The notes under the pieces: generated by a model
The model's input: the letters and a program-made list of their open reading frames with translations, nothing else
Databases searched by the model: none
Told to the model about the DNA's origin: nothing
Part shown: positions 1 to 9,191 of the stretch, one piece after another
Position numbering within the stretch: the stretch's first letter is position 1
How the letters are laid out: each line of letters starts with the position of its first letter
Origin: Algibacter pectinivorans
Lineage (GTDB): Bacteria; Bacteroidota; Bacteroidia; Flavobacteriales; Flavobacteriaceae
Direction: 5' to 3'
Assembly: GCF_900112595.1 (NCBI RefSeq)
Contig: NZ_FOMI01000005.1
Span: forward strand, 62,001-126,000
Length of the DNA stretch: 64,000 bases
Position numbers and translations under genes: made by a program

Positions 1-7
1 ATATAAA

Positions 8-622
8 ATGAAAAAAACACTAATTGTTAATTATACTCCCCGAGTTGATTCCAATACTAAAAAAATGGTAGATTACTTTATTGAAAGTAATAAAATGAAA
101 ACAGAAATTACATTTCTTGACTTAACAGAAGAAACTCCAGATTTATTGCTAAAAGATAACTTAAATCTTTACGTTGCTAGAAATTTTGGAGGGGTAGCAC
201 TTAGCAAAGATCAACAAAACGTTTTGTCTAAAAATGATAAGATGATGACCCAATTGTTAGATACAGATTTCGTTGTTTTAGCAAGTCCTATGTATAATTT
301 TACCATTCCAGCAACAGTAAAAGCTTGGTTTGATGCGGTAATACAGGCAGGCAGGACTTTTGCATATACAGATACAGGTATTAAAGGCTTATGTGAAAAT
401 AAACAAGCGTTAATATTAATGACAAGTGGAAGCGATTTTGATAGCGAACCGTATAATAAGGTAAATTTTGCAACACCTTTGCTATTAACTAGTTTTGGTT
501 TTATTGGGATCCCTGCCGAGGCAATCAACTCATTTGGGTTAGTTCAATATGCAGATAAAGTCGAAGAAATGCTGGCTAATTCAAAGCGTAAAATAGATCT
601 TTTGAGTAAAAAATGGTATTAA
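8..622 (+). CDS. azoR: FMN-dependent NADH-azoreductase / NAD(P)H dehydrogenase (quinone)
   Basis: A 204-residue flavodoxin-fold protein. The flavin-binding loop PMYNF is at residues 94-98, followed by KAWFDAVIQAGRTF (105-118), the pattern of the AzoR family; the length fits (about 200 residues). Such enzymes are cytosolic FMN proteins that reduce quinones, azo compounds and other electrophiles with two electrons from NADH. It stands alone on the plus strand, convergent with pnp across a shared hairpin terminator. The start is close to the window edge, so its promoter is not visible. Family assignment is firm; the physiological substrate is unknown. Confidence 0.88.
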   Translation: MKKTLIVNYTPRVDSNTKKMVDYFIESNKMKTEITFLDLTEETPDLLLKDNLNLYVARNFGGVALSKDQQNVLSKNDKMMTQLLDTDFVVLASPMYNFTIPATVKAWFDAVIQAGRTFAYTDTGIKGLCENKQALILMTSGSDFDSEPYNKVNFATPLLLTSFGFIGIPAEAINSFGLVQYADKVEEMLANSKRKIDLLSKKWY

Positions 623-707
623 AGCCTTGTCCTTCTGTATAACTAAAGTTTGACTTCGCTAAAAATTTACAAGCTGTTTTTATGTTGATTCTAATAAAAT
701 TAGCAAA

Positions 708-737
708 AAAGCCTGTTTCTTAATTGAAACAGGCTTT
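708..737 (-). terminator. Hairpin terminator between azoR and pnp
   Basis: A perfect 12-bp inverted repeat (AAAGCCTGTTTC / GAAACAGGCTTT) with a 6-nt loop. Read on the minus strand it is followed by a run of seven T, so it best serves pnp; on the plus strand it also lies 86 nt after azoR and may stop that transcript. Confidence 0.8.
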
Positions 738-760
738 AATATATAGATTAGTAAAAGAAA

Positions 761-3019
761 TTAATCTTCCTTTTTATCTTCTCTAGGTTTACGATCATCA
801 CGACGGTTATCGCGTCCACGATTATCTCTACCTCTGTTATCGCGTCCACCACGATTATCTCTAGAGTTGTCTCTTGGTGGTCTTTCAACATAACCTTCTG
901 GTTTTGGTAAAATAGCTTTTCTAGACACTTTCTCTTTACGAGTACGTTTATCTATACCAAAGTATTTTACATCAAAAACATCGCCCATGTTTACAACATC
1001 GCTAACATTTTCTGTACGTTCCCAAGCTAACTCGCTTACGTGTAATAAAACTTCGTTTCCTGGAGCTTCAACATATTCTACTACAGCACCAAAATCTAGC
1101 ATTTTAATAACTTTTACTTCGTAAATGCTACCAACTTCAGGCTTAAATAATAAAGAATCTATTTTCGCCATTACAGCATCAATACCTTTTCTACCAACAC
1201 CTAAAATTTCAACAATACCTTCTTCGGTAACAGGATCTTCGTTAATAACAATAGTTGTTTCAGTTTCTTTTTGCATTTCCTGAATCACTTTTCCACCAGG
1301 GCCAATTAAGGCACCAATAAATTCGTTAGGAATACGTCTAGATACCATTGTAGGAGCATGATCTTTAACATCTGCATTAGGCGTTTCAATAGTTTCGGTA
1401 ATTTTACCTAAAATATGTAAACGACCCTCGCGTGCTTGTTTTAAAGCATTTACAAGAATCTCGTAAGATAATCCCTTAACTTTAATATCCATTTGGCAAG
1501 CCGTAATACCATCTGCAGTACCGGTTACTTTAAAATCCATATCTCCTAAGTGATCCTCATCACCTAAAATATCAGATAAAACAGCGTACTTTCCAGATTC
1601 AGTATCTGTAATTAATCCCATGGCAATACCAGAAACCGGTTTCTTTAACTGTACACCAGCATCCATCATAGCCATAGTACCAGCACAAACTGTTGCCATA
1701 GAAGACGAGCCGTTCGATTCTAAAATCTCAGAAACTACACGAACTGTGTATGGGCAATCATCAGGAACCATACCTTTTAAAGCACGTTGCGCTAAATTAC
1801 CATGTCCTACCTCACGACGCGATGTTCCACGAATTGGTCTCGCTTCTCCCGTTGAAAAAGGAGGGAAGTTGTAGTGTAAATAAAAACGCTCTTCGCCTTC
1901 GTAAGATGGCATGTCAATTTGGTTGGCTTCTCTACTTGTACCTAAAGTTACTGTAGCTAATGCTTGAGTTTCCCCACGTGTAAAAATTGAAGAACCATGA
2001 GTAGATGGTAAATAATCTACCTCACACCAAATTGGTCTGATCTCGTCAGTTTTACGTCCATCTAAACGTAAACCTTCGTTTAATGTTAAATCTCTAACAG
2101 CTGCTTTTTCAGCTTTGCTGTAGTATTTAGAAATTAATCCACCGTAATCTGCTTGTTCCTCTTCAGAGAAAGATGCAATAATCTCTTCTTTTATTTCGCC
2201 AAATGCAGCACTACGCTCATGCTTAGCAGAACCTGCTTGGGCAACAGCATATACTTTATCATAAGCCATATCGTGAATTTTTGCAGCTAAATCTGCATCC
2301 TCACGTTCTGGTTCATACTCCCGAACTTCTTTTTTACCAAATGCCTCAGCTAATTTTACTTGAGCAGCACATTGTACTTTAATAGCTTCATGTGCAAACT
2401 TAATAGCTTCAGTCATTTCCTCTTCAGAAATTTCATCCATTTCACCCTCAACCATCATTACAGAATCAGCCGAAGCTCCAATCATCATATCAATGTCAGA
2501 CTCCTCTAATTGAGCACGTGTTGGGTTAATAACAAACTCTCCGTTTACACGACCAACTCTAGCTTCAGAGATTGGGCATTCAAAAGGAAAATCAGATAAT
2601 TGAATAGCTGCCGAAGCCGCTAAACCTGCCATAGCATCTGGCATAACATCATCATCATGAGACATTAACTGGATCATTACCTGTGTTTCAGAGTGGTAAT
2701 CCTTAGGGAATAACGGACGTAAAACACGGTCCACTAAACGCATCGTTAAAACTTCACCATCACTTGGTCTTGCTTCTCTTTTAAAGAAACCACCAGGGTA
2801 ACGTCCTGCAGCTGCAAATTTTTCTCTGTAATCTACCGTTAATGGTAAAAAGTCAACATCTGCTTGTTTGTAGTTGGAAACAACTGTACACAAAAGCATA
2901 CATTTTCCAGATTGAACAACAACAGAACCATGTGCCTGTTTTGCTAATTTTCCGGTTTCGATAGTAATTTCTCTACCGTCTCCTAGGTCAATAACCTCTT
3001 TAAAAACTTTTGGAATCAT
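761..3019 (-). CDS. pnp: Polyribonucleotide nucleotidyltransferase (PNPase)
   Basis: A 752-residue phosphorolytic 3'-5' exoribonuclease of mRNA decay. It has two RNase PH-like halves joined by a helical segment; the second carries the catalytic block [16 protein letters not shown]. It is followed by a KH domain with the IGPGGK loop and an S1 domain ([20 protein letters not shown]). The tail is an unusual RDNRG-rich low-complexity stretch of about 45 residues. The longer ORF begins at a TTG at 3040; I choose the ATG at 3019 because [16 protein letters not shown] is the usual flavobacterial N-terminus. It follows rpsO on the same strand, the widespread rpsO-pnp order, but a terminator and a repeat separate them. 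Confidence 0.96.
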   Translation of the reverse strand: MIPKVFKEVIDLGDGREITIETGKLAKQAHGSVVVQSGKCMLLCTVVSNYKQADVDFLPLTVDYREKFAAAGRYPGGFFKREARPSDGEVLTMRLVDRVLRPLFPKDYHSETQVMIQLMSHDDDVMPDAMAGLAASAAIQLSDFPFECPISEARVGRVNGEFVINPTRAQLEESDIDMMIGASADSVMMVEGEMDEISEEEMTEAIKFAHEAIKVQCAAQVKLAEAFGKKEVREYEPEREDADLAAKIHDMAYDKVYAVAQAGSAKHERSAAFGEIKEEIIASFSEEEQADYGGLISKYYSKAEKAAVRDLTLNEGLRLDGRKTDEIRPIWCEVDYLPSTHGSSIFTRGETQALATVTLGTSREANQIDMPSYEGEERFYLHYNFPPFSTGEARPIRGTSRREVGHGNLAQRALKGMVPDDCPYTVRVVSEILESNGSSSMATVCAGTMAMMDAGVQLKKPVSGIAMGLITDTESGKYAVLSDILGDEDHLGDMDFKVTGTADGITACQMDIKVKGLSYEILVNALKQAREGRLHILGKITETIETPNADVKDHAPTMVSRRIPNEFIGALIGPGGKVIQEMQKETETTIVINEDPVTEEGIVEILGVGRKGIDAVMAKIDSLLFKPEVGSIYEVKVIKMLDFGAVVEYVEAPGNEVLLHVSELAWERTENVSDVVNMGDVFDVKYFGIDKRTRKEKVSRKAILPKPEGYVERPPRDNSRDNRGGRDNRGRDNRGRDNRRDDRKPREDKKED

Positions 3020-3038
3020 AAATTTTTTCTTGTAATTC

Positions 3039-3054
3039 AAGCATATTTATGCTT
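3039..3054 (-). promoter_or_regulatory. Small hairpin in the pnp leader
   Basis: A 6-bp inverted repeat AAGCAT / ATGCTT with a 4-nt loop sits 19 nt upstream of the chosen pnp start. Enterobacterial pnp is autoregulated through a leader stem-loop, so a leader structure here is suggestive, but this one is short and AT-rich. Confidence 0.3.
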
Positions 3055-3144
3055 AAATTATGTTAAACAATGGTCGTTGTGTTGTTGTGTGTAGTTGTTG
3101 TGTGCGACAATTAAATGTCTGTTTGACCAATGAAAAACCTTTAG

Positions 3145-3163
3145 TCCCGAACTCGTTTCAGGA
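3145..3163. repeat. Short palindrome of the TCC(T/C)GAA...TTCAGGA type
   Basis: TCCCGAA, 4 nt, then TTTCAGGA form a near-perfect hairpin (one G-U pair). Sequences of this kind recur in intergenic DNA of many Bacteroidota genomes, from recollection. It is one of two repeat types in the pnp upstream region. Confidence 0.4.
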
Positions 3164-3220
3164 TCTAGCTTCTTCTAAATGCGTTATTTAAACTCTTACG
3201 CTCGAGTTATATTATAATTT

Positions 3221-3330
3221 GGGCGCCTGCCTGCCTACAGGCAGGTTACCCACAAGGGGTCGGGCTTTACGTTTCAAGTCCTCGCTCCTCCTGCGTCGGG
3301 CTGTGGGCTTTACTCTACAATCCCTAACGC
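3221..3330 (+). repeat. Mosaic dispersed repeat, copy B
   Basis: A 110-bp element running from GGGCG to CCCTAACGC, lying between the rpsO terminator and pnp. It shares the blocks GTCGGGCTTTAC, CAAGTCCTCGCTCC, GGGCTGTGGGCTTTA and ATCCCTAACGC with the inverted copy at 49583-49693, and both termini with the copy at 5042-5150. Its head is interrupted by a CCTGCCTGCC / GGCAGG palindrome that the other two full copies lack. No ORF is present. Nearby pnp-leader positions 3055-3144 show nothing else recognisable. Confidence 0.8.
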
Positions 3331-3340
3331 AAAAACAAAA

Positions 3341-3363
3341 AACCACGTTATAAAAACGTGGTT
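3341..3363 (-). terminator. rpsO terminator
   Basis: A 9-bp stem AACCACGTT / AACGTGGTT with a 5-nt loop, followed on the minus strand by TTTTGTTTTT. It lies 15 nt after the rpsO stop codon and directly before repeat copy B. Confidence 0.85.
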
Positions 3364-3377
3364 CTTTATATTTAAGT

Positions 3378-3647
3378 TTATTTTCTTAAACCTAATTCCT
3401 TTACTATAGCACGATATCTTAAAATATCTTTCTTAGTTAAGTAATCAAGTAAAGCACGACGCTTTCCTACTAATTTTACTAACGAACGCTCTGTGTTAAA
3501 ATCTTTACGATTCTTTTTTAAGTGTTCTGTTAAGTGGTTAATTCTTTGCGTAAATAACGCAATTTGTCCTTCTGCACTACCGGTATCGTTTTTACCTTTA
3601 CCGTGCTTTGCAAACATTTCTTGTTTTGCTTCTTTTGATAAATACAT
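3378..3647 (-). CDS. rpsO: 30S ribosomal protein S15
   Basis: An 89-residue S15, the standard length, starting MYLSKEAKQEMFAKHG and carrying the family block DTGSAEGQIALFTQRINHLTEHLKKN and the C-terminal KKDILRYRAIVKELGLRK. It binds 16S rRNA in the central domain of the small subunit. A 19-residue longer ORF (to 3704) is rejected: its extension resembles no S15 and would begin inside the promoter, whose TATATTTG box is at 3702-3709 and predicts a transcript start near 3697. The order rpsO then pnp is conserved in many bacteria. Confidence 0.97.
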   Translation of the reverse strand: MYLSKEAKQEMFAKHGKGKNDTGSAEGQIALFTQRINHLTEHLKKNRKDFNTERSLVKLVGKRRALLDYLTKKDILRYRAIVKELGLRK

Positions 3648-3701
3648 GCTAATATTATTGTAAATGATTTTTATGTACACGAAAGTTTTTCTTTCGAGCG
3701 G

Positions 3702-3709
3702 CAAATATA
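3702..3709 (-). promoter_or_regulatory. rpsO promoter -7 box
   Basis: TATATTTG matches the Bacteroidota -7 consensus TAnnTTTG exactly and would give a leader of about 50 nt. No clear TTG is seen at the -33 position. It settles the rpsO start in favour of 3647. Confidence 0.6.
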
Positions 3710-4089
3710 GTGAATAATTTAATGTTTCGAATAATTTGTAAAAAATATTTTTGTAACGTGTGTAATTTATTATGTAAAGTAATAGCTGTATAAAAAGTTG
3801 TTTTTAGTACAAACAAATTTACCTATATTACTAATAAATTAACTATGTACCCATTAATATATATAAGCTTTTGTAAAGCCCACTACTAATACTGAAGCAA
3901 CTATAGTAAAACGCAATAATTGTATTTTTTGGGAGCTTTGGAAGCCTAGATCATTTACTGAATACTATACCTATCCTATTTACCTAATAATAAATTTATT
4001 GCTTAACACTATAAATTGTGATTTGGAAGATTTATACGGTGGTTTCTATCTGTATTATAAATTAATAGTCTTTGATTACAATGGTTAAG
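3710..4089. other. Gene-free interval between accD and rpsO
   Basis: About 380 bp of AT-rich sequence with no ORF of note on either strand, no clear terminator for accD and no recognised RNA. A plus-strand TATTTTTG at 3746-3753 has no gene after it and is probably chance. Confidence 0.6.
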
Positions 4090-4947
4090 TTAATCTCTTA
4101 GTGGTTGGTTTAATATTAAATCTATATATTGGTTAACCTTATCTTTTAAGTCTTTACGCAGGGTTATAAAGTCTAAGAATCCGTGCTCTAATAAAAACTC
4201 TGAAGTTTGGAATCCTTCTGGTAATTCTTTTCCAGTAGTATCTCTTACAATTCTGGGTCCTGCAAACCCAATCAAAGCTCCTGGTTCGCTAATGTTAATA
4301 TCCCCTAACATAGCAAACGATGCTGTTGTTCCGCCTGTAGTTGGGTCGGTACAAAGAGATATGTAAGGTAATCCTGCGTCTGCCAATTGCGCTAATTTTA
4401 CCGATGTTTTTGCTAATTGCATTAATGATAATGCCGCTTCCATCATTCTAGCTCCACCAGATTTTGAAATAACCATTAGGGGCAACTTATTTTTTAAAGC
4501 ATAGTCTGCTGCTCGTGCAATTTTTTCACCTACAACACTACCCATAGAACCTCCAATAAAAGCAAAATCCATACAAGCCACTACTAAATCTTTTCCTTTA
4601 GATTTTCCAACGGCACAACGCACAGCGTCTTTTAGGTTAGTTTTCTTTTGAGCAGCCTTTAAACGCTCTGGATATTTTTTAGTATCCTCAAACTTTAACG
4701 GATCTTTAGATTCTAAATCGGCATCTAATTCTTTAAATTTATTATCGTCAAAAAGGATTTGAAAATACTCTCTACTACCAATTCTAACATGGTAGCCGTC
4801 TTCTGGACTTACATAAAAGTTTTTTTCTAACTCTTCTGTATCTACAATTTTACCTGTTGGAGATTTATACCACAGCCCTTTTGGGGTGTCTTTTTTCTCT
4901 TCGGTAGTTGTTGTTATTCCTTTTGTTTTTCTTTTAAACCAAGACAT
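4090..4947 (-). CDS. accD: Acetyl-CoA carboxylase, carboxyltransferase beta subunit
   Basis: A 285-residue AccD, which with AccA transfers carboxyl from biotin to acetyl-CoA to make malonyl-CoA for fatty acid synthesis. The crotonase-like core is clear: [73 protein letters not shown]. The N-terminus begins [11 protein letters not shown] as usual, but the four cysteines of the canonical zinc ribbon are absent: the region reads [10 protein letters not shown] ... [12 protein letters not shown]. The protein should therefore lack the zinc site of the Escherichia coli enzyme. It stands alone between rpsO and fbaA. Confidence 0.95.
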   Translation of the reverse strand: MSWFKRKTKGITTTTEEKKDTPKGLWYKSPTGKIVDTEELEKNFYVSPEDGYHVRIGSREYFQILFDDNKFKELDADLESKDPLKFEDTKKYPERLKAAQKKTNLKDAVRCAVGKSKGKDLVVACMDFAFIGGSMGSVVGEKIARAADYALKNKLPLMVISKSGGARMMEAALSLMQLAKTSVKLAQLADAGLPYISLCTDPTTGGTTASFAMLGDINISEPGALIGFAGPRIVRDTTGKELPEGFQTSEFLLEHGFLDFITLRKDLKDKVNQYIDLILNQPLRD

Positions 4948-5041
4948 AGTGACTTATGATTTTTGTATTCCTACTTAATAGGAAAGCTTTTTAAAATTTA
5001 GTTTGCTTCATGATATTCCTACTTTTGCCGAAATACCAATT

Positions 5042-5150
5042 GCGTTAGGGATTGAGGCATTTGTTGAGGCTCGCCCGATTTTTATCGGGAAGCGACTGCC
5101 GAAAGCCTGACCACAAAATTAAACTTTTTTTTAATTTTGGGGTAACGCCC
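5042..5150 (-). repeat. Mosaic dispersed repeat, copy A
   Basis: A 109-bp element in the opposite orientation to copy B: on the plus strand it starts GCGTTAGGGATTG and ends GGGGTAACGCCC. It has the conserved termini and an AAAGCCTGACC block, while its interior holds two private hairpins, CCCGAT/ATCGGG around 5073-5089 and AAAATTAAA/TTTAATTTT around 5116-5138. It lies between fbaA and accD. The rest of the 4948-5206 interval has only a repeated ATTCCTACTT (near 4968 and 5014). Confidence 0.7.
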
Positions 5151-5206
5151 TTATACTTTTATTAATTTTAATGTTTTAATGGCTTCAATTTTAGGCTTGT
5201 AAACCT

Positions 5207-5239
5207 AAAAAAGGTTCTGTAATATACAGAACCTTTTTT
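5207..5239 (-). terminator. fbaA terminator
   Basis: A 14-bp perfect stem AAAAAAGGTTCTGT / ACAGAACCTTTTTT with a 5-nt loop, with the T run on the minus strand, 27 nt after the fbaA stop. It is symmetric and could work in both directions. Confidence 0.88.
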
Positions 5240-5266
5240 ATATGCTTCTTGTAAATGGACTTTAAT

Positions 5267-6334
5267 CTATAAAGTGTTTACATTATTTAAATCTTCGAAA
5301 GCTTTTTTAAGTCTAGCTACAAAAGTTTTTTCGCCTTCGCGTAACCATACTCTTGGGTCGTAGTGCTTCTTGTTAGGAACATCTGCACCATCAGGGTTTC
5401 CTATTTGCGCTTTTAAATATTCAGATTTACTTCCCATGTAATCGCGAATACCTTCCATAAACGCATATTGTAAATCGGTATCGATATTCATTTTAACTAC
5501 ACCGTAGCTAATTCCTTCGCGAATTTCTTCAACTGTAGATCCAGATCCACCATGAAATACAAAGTCGATATGGTTATGCTCTACACCATACTTTTTAGAG
5601 ATATGCTCTTGAGAGTTCTTTAAAATTTTTGGAGTTAATTTTACATTTCCTGGTTTGTAAACACCGTGTACATTACCAAATGCTGCTGCAATTGTAAATT
5701 GAGGACTTACTTTACTTAATTCTTCGTAAGCGTAAGCTACTTCTTCTGGTTGTGTGTATAATTTAGAATCGTCTACATCGGTATTATCTACACCATCTTC
5801 TTCACCACCTGTAATTCCTAATTCAATTTCTAGAGTCATGTCCATTTTAGACATTCTTTCTAAATATTGCTTACAAATTTCAATGTTTTCTTCAATTGGC
5901 TCTTCCGAAAGGTCAATCATATGAGAACTGAATAAAGATTTTCCAGTTTCTTTGTAGTGTACTTCACTAGCATCTAATAAACCATCAATCCAAGGTAAAA
6001 GTTTTTTTGCACAGTGGTCTGTATGTAAAATTACTGGAACACCGTAGGCCTCAGCTAATGTGTGTACATGTTTTGCACCAGCAACGGCACCTGCAATAGC
6101 GGCTTTTTGTCCGTCGTTACTTAGTCCTTTTCCTGCGTTAAATTGTGCGCCACCGTTTGAAAATTGTATAATTACTGGGGCATTTAAATCTCTAGCAGTT
6201 TCTAAAACGCCATTTATAGTGTCCGACCCTATAACATTTACTGCTGGTAAGGCATAGTTATTTGCTTTAGCATGGTTAAAGATTAATTGAACGTCTTTTC
6301 CTGTAGCTACTCCTGGTTTTATGTTGTGTCCCAT
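5267..6334 (-). CDS. fbaA: Class II fructose-bisphosphate aldolase
   Basis: A 355-residue zinc-dependent aldolase (class IIA length) interconverting fructose 1,6-bisphosphate with glyceraldehyde 3-phosphate and dihydroxyacetone phosphate. Visible signatures are the zinc-site block VILHTDHCAKKLLPWIDGLL, the acidic loop ELGITGGEEDGVDN, FGNVHGVYKPGNVKL and VFHGGSGST, which hold the metal histidines and the phosphate-binding glycines. It is a single-gene unit with its own -7 box (6372-6379) and a strong terminator. Confidence 0.97.
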   Translation of the reverse strand: MGHNIKPGVATGKDVQLIFNHAKANNYALPAVNVIGSDTINGVLETARDLNAPVIIQFSNGGAQFNAGKGLSNDGQKAAIAGAVAGAKHVHTLAEAYGVPVILHTDHCAKKLLPWIDGLLDASEVHYKETGKSLFSSHMIDLSEEPIEENIEICKQYLERMSKMDMTLEIELGITGGEEDGVDNTDVDDSKLYTQPEEVAYAYEELSKVSPQFTIAAAFGNVHGVYKPGNVKLTPKILKNSQEHISKKYGVEHNHIDFVFHGGSGSTVEEIREGISYGVVKMNIDTDLQYAFMEGIRDYMGSKSEYLKAQIGNPDGADVPNKKHYDPRVWLREGEKTFVARLKKAFEDLNNVNTL

Positions 6335-6371
6335 TTTTATATTAATTATAATTTTGATTTAACTTAAGTAT

Positions 6372-6379
6372 CAAAAGTA
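6372..6379 (-). promoter_or_regulatory. fbaA promoter -7 box
   Basis: TACTTTTG fits TAnnTTTG and would give a leader of about 30 nt. No matching -33 TTG was found. Confidence 0.5.
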
Positions 6380-6468
6380 ATCAAATTTTAAATGATTTAT
6401 GGACGTTTTCTAATTTGAAACAGCAAAATTCACACTAAAACGTTATAGTGTAAAGTAGTGTAATTAGC

Positions 6469-9018
6469 TTAAAATGGATAGTTTATACCTATATTATATA
6501 CGGCGTTAGCAAAGTTATAATCGTTAAACCACCTGTTTTGATCTGTATAGGATGGGTCGTAAGTTTTAAAACCAATATCAAAACGGAATACGAAAAAACT
6601 AAAATCGTAGCGCAAGCCAAATCCAGAACCCACAGCAATATCTTTTAAGGAACTAAGGCTGGTAAAGGTAGCATTATCGTCTTCTACATTATCTAATACA
6701 TTCCATATGTTTCCGGCATCTACAAATAAGGCGCCGTTTAAATCGCCAAATAAGTTAAAGCGCTGTTCTGCACTTACAGCTAATTTTAGGTTAGCTTCGT
6801 TAAACTCATTTGTGCTTTCTGAACTTCCTGGGCCTAAACCATACGCTGCCCAGGCGCGGTTATCGTTAGGACCACCACCAAAAAAACTCTTGGAAAACGG
6901 AATACTGTTAGAGTTGCCATAGGGTATAGCTATACCAAAAAAGGCTCGTGTTGCTATAGTATTTTTCTTGCCTAAATCCCAGTGCTTAATGTAATCTAGT
7001 TCTGTTTTTATGTATTGTGAATAGGCTACGTTAAATAGCTCGTATCTGTCGTCGCTATCCTTATTAAGTCCAAGCAGTTTGGAGGTGCTTGCCAATAAAT
7101 TACCTGCTAACTCCAATTTAAATCGGAAAATAGAGAAATCGTTATCCACTAGGTTGGTACGATTATCTTGCGTAAAACTAAAGGCCGAAGATAAAATAAG
7201 GTTGTTTTCTGTTAATCGTTTTTTACGCTCGTCAATATTACTTACGGTTAAGTAATCGCTAGCATTGGTGGCTTCGTAGTTGGTGTCGCTTAATACTAAG
7301 TCTATAAACTCATCGGCTTTTTCTTCTATTAGCTGTTCGTTTTCGTTACCATCCAATTCTATAAATTCAGCTGGTGTATTGTAGCTTTCTAGGGCTATAT
7401 CTTCTAAGCTGTTAAACGAACTGGTGTATATACTAAAATAATTTTCGGTTCTTAGGTTTCTAACATATTGAATGTTAAAAAGATCTAGCCGGTTACTAAC
7501 TTGTTTGTTTGGGTACCAATTGTAGCTAAAATTGCCGCTAAAGGTTTGTTTATCTAAACCAATATTGGTTTGGCTTGTGGTTGCTAGACCAATGCTAGTA
7601 CTAGGCGACATGTATTTTGGTATAATATTTTCGGTGTAAAAAGGCGAAAATATTCTTGGTATGGTTAGTTTTAAATCGGCTCCAAACTCATTAATATCAA
7701 AAAATGGGTCGCCATCTTCCCTTAAGTCTTTTGATGCTCCAATAGATGCTATTCCGGAAATAGCTAGGGTTTCTGCACCGCCAAAAATATTTCTAATTTG
7801 TAAGCTCGGGTTTAATGAAAAGCCAACGGTTTGAATATCGCTTTGAGACACGTCGGCACTAAAATCTAAATTAAACTTTTTTAAAGGTGTTAATCTAATA
7901 ACGCTTCTTAATGTGTTATCTGGATTTTCAAAATATTCAATATTTGGATATTTAAAGGTGCGAAGCTGATTGATATAACTGTAAGTACGCGTTCTGTCTA
8001 TATCTCTAAATACTTTACCTGGAGAAATAAATACAGCATCGGTTAGTGCCTTTGGTCGAAAACGCATCTTGCCATAGCTAAATAGCTTAAAACCGCCGTA
8101 TGAAATAGAATCTTGAAATGGTTTGTTTCTATTCTCGAAAGTATAATCGGTTATAATTTTAACATCGTCAATATGATATACTTTAAAGGGTTCTCGCCTA
8201 ATGGAATCTGCAGTTCTTATAGCTCTATCTTGAATTTTAATACCAACGTTAACTTTTTTATTGGTGCCAATAGTATCCATTTCGAAAGTAACGTAATCTT
8301 GATTAAAATGGTAAACCCCTAGGTTTCGCAACCTACTAGAAATTCTTTCTCGCTCTTGCTCGAAACTGCTGGTTCGGTATTGTTCGCCTTGAACTATAAG
8401 GGCTTTATCTTGAATTTTTTTATAAAGTGAATCAATAATTGGCGATTTCACCGTTTTTACTATAGAATCTATTAAAAATGCAGGTCCAGTTTTTACGGTA
8501 TAGTTAACTTGAGCATGTTTGTTATCGTTTCTTTCAATATCAAAGTTGGCCTTTACATTAAACCAACCGTTACTAAAGTAGTAATCTTCTAATCGCTTAG
8601 CAGAGCGTTTTGTTTTATCTTCACTTAAAATGGTAGGAGCTTCTCCAGTTCTTTTTAACCAATTATTAAACCCAATAGCAGATTCTTTTAGTTTATCAAT
8701 TTGCTTTTTGGAGTACTTTTTCTCTAATCGAGCTCTACGATTCGGTTTTTTATCTAACCAAGCTTCAAAAAGGGAATCTCTATTAGGTCGTGCTGTGTTG
8801 TAAATATGTAATTTTAAAGGTATGCCTAAAATTTTTCTGTTGGTATGTTGGTATAAAAGGTTGTTTATCTCTTCGGTATTATTTTTTTTATCATTTACAA
8901 CTATAGATGTTTCTGTAAGTAAATGTTCATCTTCAGCAACTCTTTTTGTGGCATCGCAGGAGTAAAGCAAACTCATAACAAGCGTAAGGTGTAAAATATT
9001 TAAGAGTTGTTTTTTCAA
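6469..9018 (-). CDS. tamL: TamL-type BamA/TamA outer membrane lipoprotein
   Basis: An 849-residue Omp85-superfamily protein. A lipoprotein signal ends in LLYSC with Cys21 as the lipidation site. POTRA-like repeats follow (about residues 35-330), then a C-terminal beta-barrel rich in aromatic strands, including the GGPNDNRAWAAYGLGPG segment typical of surface-antigen barrels, and ending INYPF. Bacteroidota carry this lipidated TamA variant (TamL), thought to act with TamB in outer-membrane biogenesis. It is divergent from a SpoU methylase and has its own -7 box. No tamB is in the window. Confidence 0.85.
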   Translation of the reverse strand: MKKQLLNILHLTLVMSLLYSCDATKRVAEDEHLLTETSIVVNDKKNNTEEINNLLYQHTNRKILGIPLKLHIYNTARPNRDSLFEAWLDKKPNRRARLEKKYSKKQIDKLKESAIGFNNWLKRTGEAPTILSEDKTKRSAKRLEDYYFSNGWFNVKANFDIERNDNKHAQVNYTVKTGPAFLIDSIVKTVKSPIIDSLYKKIQDKALIVQGEQYRTSSFEQERERISSRLRNLGVYHFNQDYVTFEMDTIGTNKKVNVGIKIQDRAIRTADSIRREPFKVYHIDDVKIITDYTFENRNKPFQDSISYGGFKLFSYGKMRFRPKALTDAVFISPGKVFRDIDRTRTYSYINQLRTFKYPNIEYFENPDNTLRSVIRLTPLKKFNLDFSADVSQSDIQTVGFSLNPSLQIRNIFGGAETLAISGIASIGASKDLREDGDPFFDINEFGADLKLTIPRIFSPFYTENIIPKYMSPSTSIGLATTSQTNIGLDKQTFSGNFSYNWYPNKQVSNRLDLFNIQYVRNLRTENYFSIYTSSFNSLEDIALESYNTPAEFIELDGNENEQLIEEKADEFIDLVLSDTNYEATNASDYLTVSNIDERKKRLTENNLILSSAFSFTQDNRTNLVDNDFSIFRFKLELAGNLLASTSKLLGLNKDSDDRYELFNVAYSQYIKTELDYIKHWDLGKKNTIATRAFFGIAIPYGNSNSIPFSKSFFGGGPNDNRAWAAYGLGPGSSESTNEFNEANLKLAVSAEQRFNLFGDLNGALFVDAGNIWNVLDNVEDDNATFTSLSSLKDIAVGSGFGLRYDFSFFVFRFDIGFKTYDPSYTDQNRWFNDYNFANAVYNIGINYPF

Positions 9019-9089
9019 ATGCGTAATAATTAAATTAAAAGTGATAGGTTAAACGTTTATATTCCATAAAGGAATCTTAGTTTAAGCAT

Positions 9090-9097
9090 CAAAAATA
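9090..9097 (-). promoter_or_regulatory. tamL promoter -7 box
   Basis: TATTTTTG fits TAnnTTTG, about 70 nt upstream of the tamL ATG in the divergent intergenic space. Confidence 0.45.
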
Positions 9098-9191
9098 CAT
9101 TATTTTAATCTTAAAAAATATTTAAATAAGTAGACTATTAACGTATCTTATTAATAATTTCTTTTCTTTATAAAAAAATTATGATACTGGC

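Noticed and set aside
3221-3330. The tandem-looking repeats as a CRISPR array or insertion sequence
   Set aside because: There are no regularly spaced direct repeats with unique spacers and no transposase gene in the window.
3648-3704. A 19-residue N-terminal extension of ribosomal protein S15
   Set aside because: It has no counterpart in S15 and begins inside the promoter box TATATTTG.
3746-3753. A plus-strand TATTTTTG promoter-like box
   Set aside because: No gene or structured RNA follows; TAnnTTTG arises often by chance in such AT-rich DNA.
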